DNA from: Pomphorhynchus laevis
Taxonomy: Eukaryota > Acanthocephala > Palaeacanthocephala > Echinorhynchida > Pomphorhynchidae
Direction of reading: 5' to 3'
DNA: 64,000 bases
Assembly (NCBI GenBank): GCA_012934845.2
Contig: WNNJ02001279.1
Span: 1-64,000 of the forward strand
Under the pieces are notes generated by a model, which worked only from the letters and a program-made list of their open reading frames with translations, ran no database searches and was not told where the DNA came from. Shown one piece after another: positions 1-12,086 of the stretch. How positions within the stretch are numbered: position 1 is the stretch's first letter; every line of letters starts with the position of its first letter. The position numbers and the translations under genes are program-made.

Positions 1-135
1 TAATTTATATTATAATTATATTTTATTATAATATTATATTATCTTATTATTTATAATATAAAATGAATTATAAGATAATATAAATTGTATAATTTAATCA
101 TATATAATTTAATCATATGATTATATAATCATATA

Positions 136-480
136 ATCAAATCAACTAACTGAATCTACGTGTTTAATATAATTATCAAATTCAAAAATAATAATGCTAT
201 GTCAAAATTTAATAATAAATTATTATAAGATTTTATATTATCTATATCAAGTTAAAATAAAAAATTATAATTTAAATTAAAATTCAATTTTTATGAATTG
301 ACTAATAAGTAACAGGCTATGTATCAGAATAAGGATTAGAGGTCATAAGGAAGAGCTGCTATGCTATCAGATTTCGTCCCCTATTCCTAGAACAAACATA
401 GCAGCGGGGATAAATATATGCAATACATGACGTATTTCTTATATCTTATTCTAATACAAAGTATATTATTTGTTAGTAAA
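136..480 (+). repeat. Copy 1 of an interspersed repeat with a stem-loop core
   Basis: This is one of several related copies, with others near 25.06, 35.1 (inverted), 44.2, 44.6, 62.0 and 63.5 kb. It opens with the edge motif AATCAAATCAACTAACTGAA and runs through AT-rich sequence. It then reaches a more GC-rich core of about 80 bases (about 335-410), where CTGCTATG and CATAGCAG can pair across about 35 bases. The copies were matched by eye. No coding capacity is seen. The family is unknown to me; a short non-autonomous transposon is the simplest reading. Confidence 0.5.
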
Positions 481-518
481 TAATATGATTTTTACGGACC
501 CAATTAGTTATTTTTCAG

Positions 519-623
519 ATATTTATTGGCGCACAATACAAACCGGTGCAATGCACGAAACTTTGTGACATCAAAGCATCAGTACGGCCAAAACAATGTG
601 CGACGTTTCTCGCAGAACAGTGA
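519..623 (+). CDS. Candidate terminal exon, unidentified protein
   Basis: A good acceptor (TTATTTTTCAG) at 508-518 is followed by 34 open codons and a TGA at 621-623. The peptide begins IFIGAQYKPVQC and ends ATFLAEQ. It has four cysteines and a balanced composition, unlike the AT-driven peptides nearby. I do not recognise it. If it is real, the rest of the gene lies upstream, partly or wholly outside the window. A chance open stretch cannot be excluded. Confidence 0.35.
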   Translation: MFIGAQYKPVQCTKLCDIKASVRPKQCATFLAEQ

Positions 624-933
624 TGGCGATCACCACATTTACATACTATGGCAATTCTTAAAATTTCATTATTTCATGTATTATATTCTAATATTATATG
701 ATATGCATGAATGGTCATTCAAAAATATGGTTGTAAATTTAAATATGTTATACCTTAGAGCATAAATTAAGAACAGTTATAATATCTTTATCATTAATCT
801 TGGTTTTATTAAGAATGAGGCTACCTGGATAAATTTGTTCGCTTATTAAATAAAAATTATTACATTAATATATTAGAATATTAATAATATATTATAATAT
901 TGTGTTATTATATGGTTCAACTTATGTGATCAG

Positions 934-1041
934 TTAACATTTGAATTAGTAACAAACTTGTTATTCATTTTGGCCGCCATCTGCTATAACAGCCCGACAA
1001 CCAGAGCAGCTGCATTATATCGTTACATTCAGACAATGTAA
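934..1041 (+). CDS. Candidate exon, unidentified
   Basis: After an AG at 932-933 there is an open frame reading LTFELVTNLLFILAAICYN, then SPTTRAAALYRYIQTM and a TAA at 1039-1041. A GTAAAT at 1038 could instead be a splice donor in phase 2. The residue content is protein-like and locally GC-richer. I do not recognise it, and its relation to the neighbouring candidate exons at 519-623 and 1122-1413 is unclear. Confidence 0.2.
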   Translation, partial: LTFELVTNLLFILAAICYNSPTTRAAALYRYIQTM

Positions 1042-1121
1042 ATTGATGTATTTTAAATGATATTTAAATTGTCTTTTAGATGGTAATAACATACTGATTT
1101 ACTAAATATATACATGATACG

Positions 1122-1413
1122 ATGCAGAAAATAATAACAAAATATGTATCAGGCATTTGGAATTTTCCACATAATCTAACTGAAGCCAATCATCACAAGC
1201 ATTACCCGATAAACAGTATAGATTGCCTTGGCAAACGAATACCACCATGCCCGAAGAGGTATCCCTTAGGAATTACAAAGATTATCTGCACGTTATGTAT
1301 TTCAATTTACTCTGGAAGATTTGTTGCCGAACGATGTGCAAAGTTCCTTGAAAATGCTGAAGTATTTGAATACGAAGATGAAAACGATTAAAAATACTAT
1401 GTTTTTACGGTTT
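1122..1413 (+). CDS. Candidate coding exon(s), unidentified
   Basis: An open frame from ATG 1122 to TAA 1391 starts MQKIITKYVSGIWNFP and ends with an acidic EYEDEND tail. A second frame, opened by an acceptor (CCCTTAG at 1263-1269), reads ELQRLSARYVFQFTLEDLLP and stays open for 48 codons to a donor-like GTAAGT at 1414. Both look protein-like, so one is probably a shadow of the other. I recognise neither. Transcript data would decide the frame. Confidence 0.25.
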
Positions 1414-2426
1414 GTAAGTATAAAAAGTAAAATTATTTTGATCGGTTATATGCATCCAACAAAATATAATGTAATGCTCACAATATACAAAAATTGTATT
1501 ATGGTATTTGAATGTTAGACAGAAACATTTATCTCTAAGCCGTAATTTTCATACTCACTGGTGTATCATCATTATAGTTGTTTTATCTTTAGTCGCAATT
1601 TTTACATCATTTTTTCTATAACCGAATTTTTATAACCGATTTTTTTTATTTATAACCTCTTTTGTATAGGAACAAAGAAAGAGAGTAAACATTTCTTCGT
1701 TTTTCAGCTTTTTAATTTCCTGAAGATGGTTGCAGGATCTATTGAAAATTGTGAGTTTTTGAATAAAATTTCTTTTATTATTTGTTTCTGTTCCTGTAAA
1801 TTAATAAAAAATAAAAATAAATGGAAATTTTTAAAGTGTTGATTTAAGCATAAATCAACACTTTTATTCAAATTTTGATTAAAATTTTTAATTCAAATTT
1901 TGGTTACTTTTATCGCAATAATAACATAATTATAATAAATAATTTATAATAATTTATAAATTTGAATAATTTAAATTAAATTTTTATTAAATTTTTAATA
2001 TATAAATAATACATTTATGTAAATGTATTTATTGTAAATGCTTTATTAAATTTTTAATATATAAATGTAATATAATTAATATATTTATGTAAATGTATTT
2101 ATTGTAAATGCTTTATTATTATCAAATAATATTTTTATAATAAATTATAAATATTAAAATTAAATTTAATAGGATACCATTCAATATCCATAAAATAACG
2201 TTTATTTCTTAGAAAAGTATAACTCATTCATTTTATAAAGATCACTAGTAGAAATATGCTTGATTAAAAGAAATCGATCCTTATTACAATCAAATGATGC
2301 AGCAAATAAAAACAGATTTTTATACTTAAATATATTACGTGTGTTTACAAACTAATCAATCGATTACTTTTTAACTTGTAAATCAAAGCGATGAAAGCGT
2401 TTTATTTTTAAATAGTTACTGTCGCT
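1414..2426. other. AT-rich intergenic stretch
   Basis: No supported gene. An imperfect tandem duplication of about 60-70 bases (1985-2117) shares AAATTTTTAATATATAAAT and TTTATGTAAATGTATTTATT. A short ATG start at 1726 after a pyrimidine-rich acceptor (TTTTTCAG) and before GTGAGT could be a tiny exon (MVAGSIEN), but nothing supports it further. Confidence 0.4.
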
Positions 2427-2516
2427 CAGTCAGTTCCGTTTTCATTGCAATCCTTCACAGACTCATCCGTTTCCTTGCTATCTAGGAGATAATCTGGTAG
2501 TGGATTAATTTCTGTC
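2427..2516 (-). CDS. Candidate last exon of a minus-strand gene
   Basis: On the minus strand, the acceptor TATACTTCTAG is followed at 2516 by 29 open codons and a TGA at 2427-2429. The peptide starts TEINPLPDYLLDSKETDE and ends NENGTD, an acidic tail typical of a protein C-terminus. I do not recognise it, and I could not find an upstream exon before the satellite at 3977. It is either a last exon of an unrecognised gene or a chance open frame. Confidence 0.4.
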
Positions 2517-3976
2517 TAGAAGTATACAGTTTTTAGAAGTAGATAAAAGAACAAAACACTAGAGATTTTTGGCAAATGATCGTTTTTAATAAGACAACAT
2601 TTAGACTTTCTATATAAATTATTGAATACAACATTTTGATGGCTAACCTTTTATAAAGTAGAAATGTTCAAAATTGCATTAATTGCTTTAGTGCGTGAAA
2701 TGTTTTACATGGAATGTTTTACAGATAATTGTATAACATATAAATATCTCAATATTTAAATATTAATAAAAATATTTATATTACACATGCAAAAAGTTTG
2801 CTCAAAACATCACGGTTAGTTAGATAGTTCAGATTATTTTGATAGCCCAAACAATGGAAAGAATTTAGTCAAGTGGAAAACGGCTCTTCGCTTTCAAGCA
2901 CTATACATTACTGGATCTTAGATAATCAGCAAATATAAGGATCGGAACATGTTCAAACAATACATTTAACAAGGAAAAGGAAACAATTTTGAATTAAGAA
3001 TTAGAGCTCAAATAATAAGTTGTAGTTGATGATGTATATAATACAGAAAATGCGAAAAGAGCTTTTCCATACCTAGCAAAGCCATATGCTATCTGATGTG
3101 GAAATAATCAGAATTAGTTTCAGGAATTAATTTTATCATATTTTTCAGTATTTGGATACCGCTAAACCCTTTTTTAATTCCAGAGTTACTGCATGTTAGC
3201 AAAAAACGGATGAAATGTCAAAATCAAAACTTTAAAATGTCGAAATCAAAATATTGAACTTTTATAATCAAAGAAAATGAATAAAGTTTCAGAGGATAAA
3301 ATTCCAAATGGTCTCCGTTAGAGGTTAAGATAATTTAACTAGCAAGTATTGTGAATATGGACGATGCTTTTAATTCTAGAGTTACCGCATATAAGCAACG
3401 GAAAACGAAATTTTGGATATTCATAAGCAATCGTTGTTCTTTGTGTTTGATAAATTGCTTGTTACTTCGGTGATCAATTTTTGGGCTTCTTACATTCAAA
3501 ATTTATCAAGCGACATCAGCTGGGAAAGTGGGGATACTCTATAGTCCCTTGTTGTTGCTGGACTTAAAGATTTATTTTAGTAAAGAGACTGTCATCTTTG
3601 AGGATAAGATAAAAGGGATAACGATAGTCTGCGCATATACATACAAGACTATATCAGAATACTAATTATTTTCAGTTATAACTAAACAGTTTGTTTGCAG
3701 GGGACAATATTCTTTTTAATTGGTAGCTTCACTGTCAATGTTTGTAATGACAATGTAAATTTGAAGGAACTGTAGAAGGAAGTAAATTAATTTAAATAAA
3801 AGAGATATTGAGCTATTGCACTTTTGTTCTCGTAAGAATTTAGCAATATCCAACAACCTGTGTGAGCTTTAGGACGTTAATCATTACAAATAATACCAAA
3901 CTTACTGCACTAGGTTTGGTATTTTACAACTGAATAGTTTTTTAACAACTCACGATATAACATTTTATTAATATTA
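2517..3976. other. Intergenic, no gene recognised
   Basis: AT-rich. There is a diverged duplication of a segment around TTTTAATTCCAGAGTTACTG (about 3171-3240 and 3367-3420). A short open frame after TTTGTTTGCAG (about 3701-3775) was considered as an exon and judged too weak. Nothing else is supported. Confidence 0.4.
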
Positions 3977-4834
3977 CATTGAACTCAATAAGATATTGAT
4001 CTCGATAATATATTGATCTCGATAAGATAATTGAACTCAATACGATATTGAGCTCAATAAGATATTGGGCTCAATAAGATATTGATCTTGATAAGATATT
4101 GGGCTCAATAAAATATTGATCTTGATAAGATATTGAACTTAATAAAATATTAAGCTCAATATGATATTGATCTCGATATGATATTGAAATCAATAATATA
4201 TTGAGCATAAGATATCGATCTCGATAAGTTATTGAGCTCTTTAAGATATTAAACTAAATAACATCTCGAGCTTGTTATGAGATTGATCTCGATAAGATAT
4301 TGCGCTCAATACGATATTGAGATCAATAAGATATTGAGCTCAATAAGATATCGAACGCAATAAAATATTAAGCTCAGTAGGATATTGATCTCGATATGAT
4401 ATTGAAATCAATAATATATTGAGCTTAATAAGATATCGATCTCGATAAATTATTGAGATCTATAAGATATTGAACTTAATAACATCTTGAGCTTATTATG
4501 AGATTAATCTCAATAAGATATTGCGCTCAATATCTTATTGATCTTGATATTGAACTCAATATGACATTAATCTTGATATTGAACTTAATATGACATTGAT
4601 CTTGATATTGAGCTCAATATGACATTGATTTTGATATTGAGCTCAATAAAATATTATACTCAATATGATATTGAGCTCAATAAGATATTATACTCAATAA
4701 GATATTATTCTCGTTAAGATAATGAGCTCAATAAGATATTGAGATCGATATGACATTGATTTCGATAATATATTGAACTCAATAAGATATTAAACTTAAT
4801 AATATATTGATGTATATCAGATATTGAGCTCAAA
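3977..4834. repeat. 17-bp palindromic satellite, about 860 bp
   Basis: About fifty head-to-tail units of a 17-base motif, ATAAGATATTGAGCTCA and variants. The variable positions switch between TTGAGCTCAA, TTGATCTCGA and TTGATCTTGA types. Each unit carries the near-palindrome ATATTGAGCTCAATAT, so the block could extrude many small cruciforms. Units diverge by point changes and a few insertions, so it is not newly expanded. No coding capacity. Confidence 0.9.
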
Positions 4835-5672
4835 CATTGATTTCTGGCACTCAGATTTTTTCAATAAGTTTATTAATAACTTTAATATAAATTTATAAAA
4901 ATCACATTTAATATATTTAAATACAAAATTAAAGCGATATAATATATTTGATCACAAAATATTTGGAATTTTAGAGCAGGATCAACAAAACACAAATTAA
5001 ATTTTATATTTTTATGACTACCGCTGTTAGCATCATTAGAAAAAAGCAATCCAATTTGTGTTTAAACTGTTCTTATTAAAATGTTGTTTTATAATTATAT
5101 TGTACACTATCGCCGTTATTTCACTGTTACATCAAACTTGTAACGGGACTATTCGAATTAAATTATTTAAAACTACAATTTAAGTTATGCTTTGGTCCAA
5201 AAATCTTAATTTAATAAATGGATCAAAATCATCAATTTTAGATGATGATTTTTCTCACAGTTATATAATATGCCTATATTTAATTAATTAACGAGTTTTT
5301 CAAGTTGACATACCACATAGTGATATATAATTCGTTGATCTAGTAAATTAAATGGTATGAAAAAACAATCAAGTGAAGTCAATATAAAATCGTAAAATAG
5401 TTTCTATTTAGACTCTTATGCAAAATTCTTCACCCAATTATGATCAAAATATAAGAGATAAAAATACTCAAACTCGAGGAGCAGATGCGCTTAAAGTTTA
5501 TAAGTTTTTTTTATAATAAACGATTTTCCAAACTGTCAAACGTTATCATTTTGTACATTTAAATTTCTTGCAAATTTAAAAACAAATTGGCCTTAGCCTA
5601 TTTGCGTTGGCTAGGCTCATTTGAATTGGGATTAGCTTATTTGTTAGATTAGCTGGTTACAAATATAAATAT
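4835..5672. other. Intergenic, downstream of MRPS10
   Basis: AT-rich sequence between the satellite and the stop codon of the minus-strand S10 gene. No gene, RNA or element is recognised. The 3' UTR of S10 should lie in its upper part. Confidence 0.4.
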
Positions 5673-7404
5673 TTAAAATACTTCCGAACAAACCTTATGG
5701 GTGATCATCATCACTCCTTCTGGAAGATTTCTTTGAATATATTCAAGAAATGTCGATAACGTCGATCCTGTGAGATTGCTAAACTACTTTACAAATTTCG
5801 TTTATCTGCAATTTTGTCGTTTCTAAAAAGCTTACCTCAATTTCCCTGAAATAAGTCCTGAATTCGTACTGTTTAAAGTGCTTTTTATGTCCGAACTTTG
5901 ATTTTAATATTGAGTAACGTTCGATTGAACGTGTTGGTTTTCGTCTAAGCATTAGGCTTAATTATATGTAGAAACGATGGTTTTTAAATATTAGTCGGAC
6001 CGACATGAAATTAATAAAAGTAAAAAAATATTCTACCGTTTTTATATAAAAACGAAAGTAGAAAATATTCTAAATATTTAAGTTAAAATATTTAGTCAAA
6101 ATAAAGAATGACTGTTATATAAAAACGATAGTAGAAAATATTCTAAATATTTAAGTTAAAATATTAAGTCAAAATAAAGAATGACTGTTATATAAAAACG
6201 ATAGTAGAAAATATTCTAAATATTTAAGTTAAAATATTTAGTCAAAATAAAGAATGACTGACAATTCTACAAAGTCTTCATGTAACTGCCTTTTAACGCA
6301 TTTTTTTATAAAGTGAATAAATGAATGAAGATAAATTGAATATTATTGTAACTTCTATGTCAGTTATGTCGTGAATTCAATTAGCATAAACTTAAAAATG
6401 TGATAAATAAACTATTTGAATTGCCATCTGTTATGCTGATATTTACAGCATATCATATGCTGTAAATATGATATGGAAGCAAATCATATAATTTTTAAAT
6501 AAAAAGATAATTAATTATAATTATTTATAATTAATTATGGATAATTAATTTGCGATAATTAATTAATTGTTAATTTTAAATTGTTAATTGTTAAGTTTTA
6601 TAAAATTGTTAATTAAATAATTAATTTATTAATTTAATTATTTAATTATTTAATTACAATAAATTTGTTATTTTTAATAATTAATATTAAAAATATTAAT
6701 TTTAATTAATTTTTAATAATTAATGAATATTTATTAATATTAATTAATATTTTATTAATATTCATTTAATATTCAAATGAATATTAAATATTAATTTTTA
6801 ATCAATATTAACTAATACATTTTTGTAAATAAAAATGTATTTATAAATAAAAAATCTTTATGAAATCATAATAATTTTTAAAAGCCATTTTTTCTTAATG
6901 TAAAAAATTTAGTCCGAATTTTAATCGAAATTATATAAGTAATTTGTTTTCACAATTGCCATAAAGTTTGATAACACAATCTTATATTTGGTTGATTTGT
7001 ATATTTTAAATGCCTCTATATTCCAATTTCGGATTTTTTAAATTTTGGAAAAAATTCAATTGTGAAGAATTTTCAAACTTTAACTTTATCTGTTATTTTC
7101 TTTTACTGTAAAACATTGAATTTTAATTTTTACCACATTAACCCTCATGTGCAGTCCTAAATTTTAACTGATATATTATATATTTATATATTATATATTA
7201 TATATATTAAACAGAAATATTTAAACTGATATATTCAATAAAAAAGCAACAACATACATTTCTGCAAGATCAATATTCAACCATGCTGATGCGGTTCTAA
7301 CAAATGTTTCGTATGAGTTGAGTACTTCTGAATCGTGTCCTCTTAATTCAACTATCAATTTTTTGTACAGCTTATCGGCAGTTGGATGTCCATATGGTAC
7401 GTAA
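5673..7404 (-). CDS. MRPS10: Mitochondrial ribosomal protein S10 (uS10m), 3 exons seen
   Basis: Three exons on the minus strand. Exon A is 7404-7258 (ADKLYKKLIVELRGHDSEV; donor GTATGT). Exon B is 5944-5836 (RSIERYSILKSKFGHKK, then QYEFRTYF; donor GTAAGC). Exon C is 5783-5673 (NLTGSTLSTFLEYIQRNLPE, TAA stop). The order matches S10: a KLY..ELRGHD core, a KK..QYE.RT segment, then LTGST..FLEYI.RNLPEG. The phases agree (2/1, then 0/0). The product belongs to the small subunit of the mitochondrial ribosome. The start codon and transit peptide are not found; they lie upstream of 7404, perhaps beyond the LINE at 7.8 kb. Exon A could instead begin at 7419. Intron 1 holds a 73-bp tandem repeat; intron 2 is only 52 nt. 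Confidence 0.85.
6042..6260. repeat. Three 73-bp tandem repeats in MRPS10 intron 1
   Basis: Three consecutive 73-base units start at 6042, 6115 and 6188 and are almost identical. Each runs from TTATATAAAAACGA to AAAGAATGACTG. The near identity suggests a recent expansion. It lies wholly inside intron 1 of MRPS10, about 100 bases upstream (in genome coordinates) of exon B. Confidence 0.9.
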
Positions 7405-7419
7405 CTGGAATTACACAAT

Positions 7420-7800
7420 CTAAGCAAATTAAGTTATTTTAAATTTATTTTTTTAATAAACTTATTATGAAACATTGTTTATTATTTAGTAGTCAATTCA
7501 TAAAAATTGATTTTTATTTTAAATTTTAATAATAAATTTTAACTTATATCATTTAAACTAGATCATAAAAACTTGCTTCTCGGATTACTTTGGATTCCTT
7601 TTGTTTTTTAAGGATTGTGTTCTTTATTGCCATCTATAATTGACCAAAATCATCTTAATCTTAGTTTTGACATAGACAAAATTGAGTTTTGTCTATTCAA
7701 GATGTCCTCCTGAAAAGCAGCGGGAATAGACCAATTGTGTGTGGAACACATGAGAGAGACCTTCTGCTTAGTTTCGGACTATTGGCTATTTTTCTTTAAT
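7420..7800. other. Spacer between MRPS10 exon A and a LINE
   Basis: AT-rich sequence with no exon I could support. The 5' exon of MRPS10 could be here or further right. The LINE at 7801 may begin slightly earlier than I mark. Confidence 0.35.
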
Positions 7801-9420
7801 TGCTATTCTTAGAGATCACCCTATCCCACTTGGATGGCGTGATAACATAATCAAGGTAATCTACAAGGGCTCAGGGGACCCCTCGTGTAAAGACTCGTAC
7901 ATAGGGATAGCGCTACTTAATCATGCATATAAAGTTTTATCGAATTTAATGACGTTGCGTTTGCTACTGTTTCGTAGTGATTTGTTACCATCTGAACAAT
8001 ATAAGTTCCGTAGAGGTTATTCTACACTGAGTGCTCTTCAAATTCTAAGGTCAAAGGTTCTGGATACTGTACGTCAGCGCTCCTTGTACGCAGTGTTTAT
8101 CGATTTTGCGAAGGTCTTTGATTCTATATAGAGCGTTGCTTTTGTCAAAGTTTCATAAAAAAGTGAACATTCATGATGATTTTCTATCATTTCTCAAAAG
8201 GATCCCAACGCTTATTTCATTTCGAATTTTTGACGGCGTGAATTACTCCGAAGTATTTACCACCAGTCGTGGAGTACAGCAGGGATATTAGCTTAGCCCA
8301 TTATTATTCTCTGTTTTTTGTTAGACCTTCCAAATTTTATTCGTTCATCAGTATCAGATATTACAACTATATTGTATGCGGATGATTTAGCCTTAATAAC
8401 ATTAAATAAGGATTACGGTCAATTGGATATTTCAGCTCCATTAGATTATTGCGAAACTAATGGACTCATTATTAATGCAGAAAAATCCAAAATTAAATTC
8501 AGAAAAGATGAACCTTGTCGTCATGATGACGTGCTGTATATTAGGGACAATATGTTAGAGTTCGTGTCAACATATAAGTATCTTGGATTTTTGCTTAGCT
8601 CTTGATGGTCATTCAAAGCGCATCTATTGAAATAGTTCGCAAAAGTATTGAAATCTACGAATGCTGCATCTAAACTTAGATTACTTTCGTTTGAAGATGC
8701 GGCTAGTTACTTTAACATAATGCTGCTGCCTATTTTGAGTTATGGGATTAAATGTTTCTGGACCGATTTGTTACAAACGGATTTTCAGATAATTGACAAA
8801 TGTTTATGGCGATTCCTAAAGCGAGTGGTAGGAGTCTCGCCAAAAGTTTCCTCTACGGCCGTGGCCGTCCTTTGTAGATCAACACCCTTGTCAGTAAAAA
8901 TATTAAATGACTTACATCTTGACTCTACAGATGCTTATTTAGAAAGCCGATATCTCTTTGATTCCAAAGTCAGTAGATTAGATCCTGATATATTCTGTTC
9001 CTCTGTTTACACACAGTCCACTTGGAGGAACCCAAACTATCACAAACGTCCGCTTATCTGGCGTCTATCATTAGATGGCTATCATTCAAAATTTTACAGC
9101 TTCCTTTTCACTCTCGCACCTCCAGCTGTTATTGTGGGTTTTGCTCATTATCTTGCTCTTCTCTGCTACATGCTTTTAAATGTCCATACTTATCCTCTTT
9201 GCCATTAACACTTATTGACAAGAGACACTTGTACTTGTGATTTAGCTTATGCATTTCATTGTACTTACATTACAGTTTTTATACGCCATGCTGGCTACCT
9301 CAGTTTATTTATATTGTTTGATTATTTTGATTACTATGTCACTGTTTCTGTTTAAGTGCTTTTGTATGTTACACGAAGCCGAGAGGCGTTAAAGGGGAAT
9401 AAAACAGCTGCATTATTATT
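7801..9420 (+). mobile_element. Broken non-LTR retrotransposon (LINE), RT region
   Basis: Reverse transcriptase blocks appear in order on the plus strand, split over several frames. They are IIKVIYKGSGDPSCKDSYIG (about 7846), the finger/palm block with YKFRRGYSTLSAL and FIDFAKVFDSI (7949-8131), the catalytic ILYADDLALIT block with KYLGFLLSS (8318-8605), and a C-terminal thumb region (8648-9208) with LSYGIKCFW. The palm D and YADD are present. At least four frame changes or stops make it a relic. The 3' end is about 9405-9420. The clade is uncertain; it differs from the LINE family at 10.9-19.2 kb. Confidence 0.8.
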
Positions 9421-9540
9421 AATTTATTGTTATTTTTAAACAATTATTAATATGAAACGATAGAAAGCAGCAAAATCACTAAAATATGACTGACGCAGCA
9501 AATTACAAAAACTTTCAGGAAATCGTAAGATTTCCTGAAA
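9409..9540 (+). repeat. 130-bp repeat, copy 1 (second copy at 15710)
   Basis: From TTATTATTAATTTATTGTTA to GATTTCCTGAAA this stretch is nearly identical to 15710-15838, with a handful of substitutions. Both copies sit directly after the 3' end of a LINE of a different family, and both end in a hairpin with arms built on TTTCAGGAAATC. It may be a small independent element or a local duplication. Confidence 0.75.
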
Positions 9541-10904
9541 TATTTAAGAAATTAATAATTCTTACTTTTTACTATGGGCATTCCAAATCCATAGGTACAT
9601 AATATTTTTAATTAGCCTTTAAATGGACTTGATGATCTTATGGAAACTGACCTTTGACAAGCCTATATTTAACGTCAAATGAACTACAAAACGTATTTAC
9701 AGTCAATAGTTTTCAATAATTTTTATCCGTTCTCTAATTTGTGCATTTCTATCTTAATAACATGTTAATATGTTTCTTAATTTGTTCCAAATTTTCTCTG
9801 TTTTACTTAGTTTCGATGCAGTTGTATTGTTTAATTTTACTGTTTTAATTTTTAGAATTGTATTATCGGCCCGATTTCATTGTTCTTTTAATCGTTTTTT
9901 AAATTTCATATGGGCACGTTTATAAACTTTCAGGAAATCGGCTCGCCATATTTTGGCTCATCAGTATGAGATAGTCTCCACTGATGGGTGCAGAGATACT
10001 TCTAGCTATCTTAAATAATTTTATGGCATAATACAATACTAGTTGCACAATTGTGTATATTAAACGAGTAACGGGAAGTACATAACATAACTGAGCAAAT
10101 ATCTATAATTTAAAATTAATTATTTATTGTTTAATCATACATTCGATGTGCTCATATAGTATACAGGACGCTTAAACATCGAAAGAAAATAAATTAAAGA
10201 ATATTGTTTCTCGATGTATAAACTTCATGTACAATTGATTATATAATAAATTATAAATATCCAAATTCATAAAAAATGTTTTAAATACAAAAATTTATGT
10301 GCTTTGCTAAATATTCAACAAATATTAATTGTTTAAAGCATGCGTTTAATCATGATTTTGGAAGCGTTGGTGCATTGAGTTTTTCAATATGTGCTGATAT
10401 TTTACACTAAATCAACTCAATCGTTAGTTTTTTAAAAAATATTTTGAATATTAAAATAAATATTTTAAAAAATATATATTATAAGAAAGTGTTATTTTAA
10501 TTTCTGAAAGTTTAAAGAGATATTTTAAAATATTTTGTATTTTAAAATATAGTCAAAATTTTTAAAATATATTCTTGAAAATATTCAAATATTCTTGAAT
10601 ATTTCTTGAATTTTATATGAAGTATTTTAATTCTTGAATACTTCATTTATTCTGGAATATATTCAAAAAATAATATTTAGTCGTTATAAGATAAAAAATG
10701 TGACACAACGAAATGCAAACCTTCGATACATTGGTGATGTCAAAGTATTTAATAATCGATTAAGCATCTAGAAAAGTAGAATATTATTACTTAAGCTGGA
10801 AACTGCAAAGTAGAAGTAAACACTATCATCTAAATTTTAGATTAAATTATTTTAATTATCTTAATAATATTTAAACTTGAATTAGTATAAATAGTAGTAA
10901 AAAA
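9541..10904. other. Intergenic, no gene recognised
   Basis: AT-rich and simple in composition. The only note is an isolated CTTTCAGGAAATCG at about 9930 that echoes the hairpin arm of the repeat at 9409-9540. No exon or element was seen. Confidence 0.4.
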
Positions 10905-12086
10905 GATTTATTTTTACGTGGCAAATGCGTGCCGGCTCACGCCCACGAAAAATAAACAAAAACAAAAATCAAAATCATGTATCGAGAAGGTTGGTACGAA
11001 TGCGGCATTTGAATGCAATAAACGAGGGAGCGCGGCGGACGTCGAATGGAAGCTGATTCCAGGCGAGGGTGGATACGACGAGAAGGATCTGAGACCGTAG
11101 TTGTTGGAGTATTTGGGAACGTGGGGTAAGAGGGAATGACGGAACGCATCGATAGAGAGGTGGGGTGATTGTCGTCTAAGAAACGGAGGTTGATGAAGAT
11201 TGGGGAGCCAACAGCGATGAGACGGAAAGTTACGAGTAGGCGGAGTTGTATGCGGATGTGGATGATAGGCCAGGAGAGTTGGGCAACATATGTGGATGTG
11301 TGGTCAAATCGACGAAGACGTAGGAGCACTCGAACGACAGAGTTGATGATGCGTTGTAGGGGTAGGATGATGGATTTTTGGATAATTGGCGAAAAGGCTG
11401 AGGCAGTAATTGATTTTGGGAAAAAGAAGCGTTGAAAGAAGAGAATACAAGAACGGAATTCGATAAGGGGGCGGATACAGCGGATGTTACAGAGAATTAA
11501 GTTAGACGAGCAAACCTTGTCACAGACGAAAGGTTTAAGGGAAAGGTGATCATCGAAATTGAATCCTAATAAGTGAGATTGTGGAATATGGGATTATTGA
11601 TGAGGCAAAAGATACAAGGGGAGGAGATATATTAGGTTGTCGGGGGAGGATCCACATTATTTTAGACTTGTTTAGGTTTAGAACGAGATTAAGATGGGAG
11701 AGACGTTTGCAGATAGAAGAAATACAGTTGGAGGCAGAGATGGTGATATCGCGTATGCGATGGGCGGGTGCATGAGCATATATTAGGATGTCATCGGCGT
11801 ATTGCATGATGTTAAAGAAGTAAGGTTTGATAAACGGAGAGAGATCGTCAAGTAGTAGAGAGAAAAGCAGAGGGTCTAGGACTAAACCTTGTGGGACCTT
11901 GCATAAAATAGGGATGGAAGGAGAGAATGATGAATTTGAACAAACTCGAAAAGAACGGTCGGATAGATATGAGGCAAACCATACTACGGAGGGGAAAGAA
12001 AAGCCGTAATCATAACGAAGGCGAGAAAGCAAAATGGAGTGCTCGACGATGTCGAAGGCGGAGGAGAGGTAGAGGGAGATCTACCG
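10905..12086 (-). mobile_element. CR1/Jockey-like LINE, 5'-truncated copy (A1)
   Basis: Minus-strand copy of the family that fills 10.9-19.25 kb. The 3' end at about 10905 carries the family tail (complement of GTGGCAAATGCGTGCC). The RT block 12032-11550 contains the family sequence SFRVCSNSSFSPSIPI, a degenerate VPQG block, MQYADDILIYAHAPAHRI and LNKSKIMWILPR. It ends abruptly at a palindrome (12087-12114), where the next copy starts in the opposite direction. Confidence 0.85.

Noticed and set aside
1726-1750. Possible first exon MVAGSIEN before GTGAGT
   Set aside because: Eight codons with no downstream partner found; not enough to support.
3701-3775. Possible terminal exon GTIFFLIGSFTVNV after TTTGTTTGCAG
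   Set aside because: Only 24 codons, hydrophobic and low complexity, with no neighbouring exon; chance open frame is as likely.
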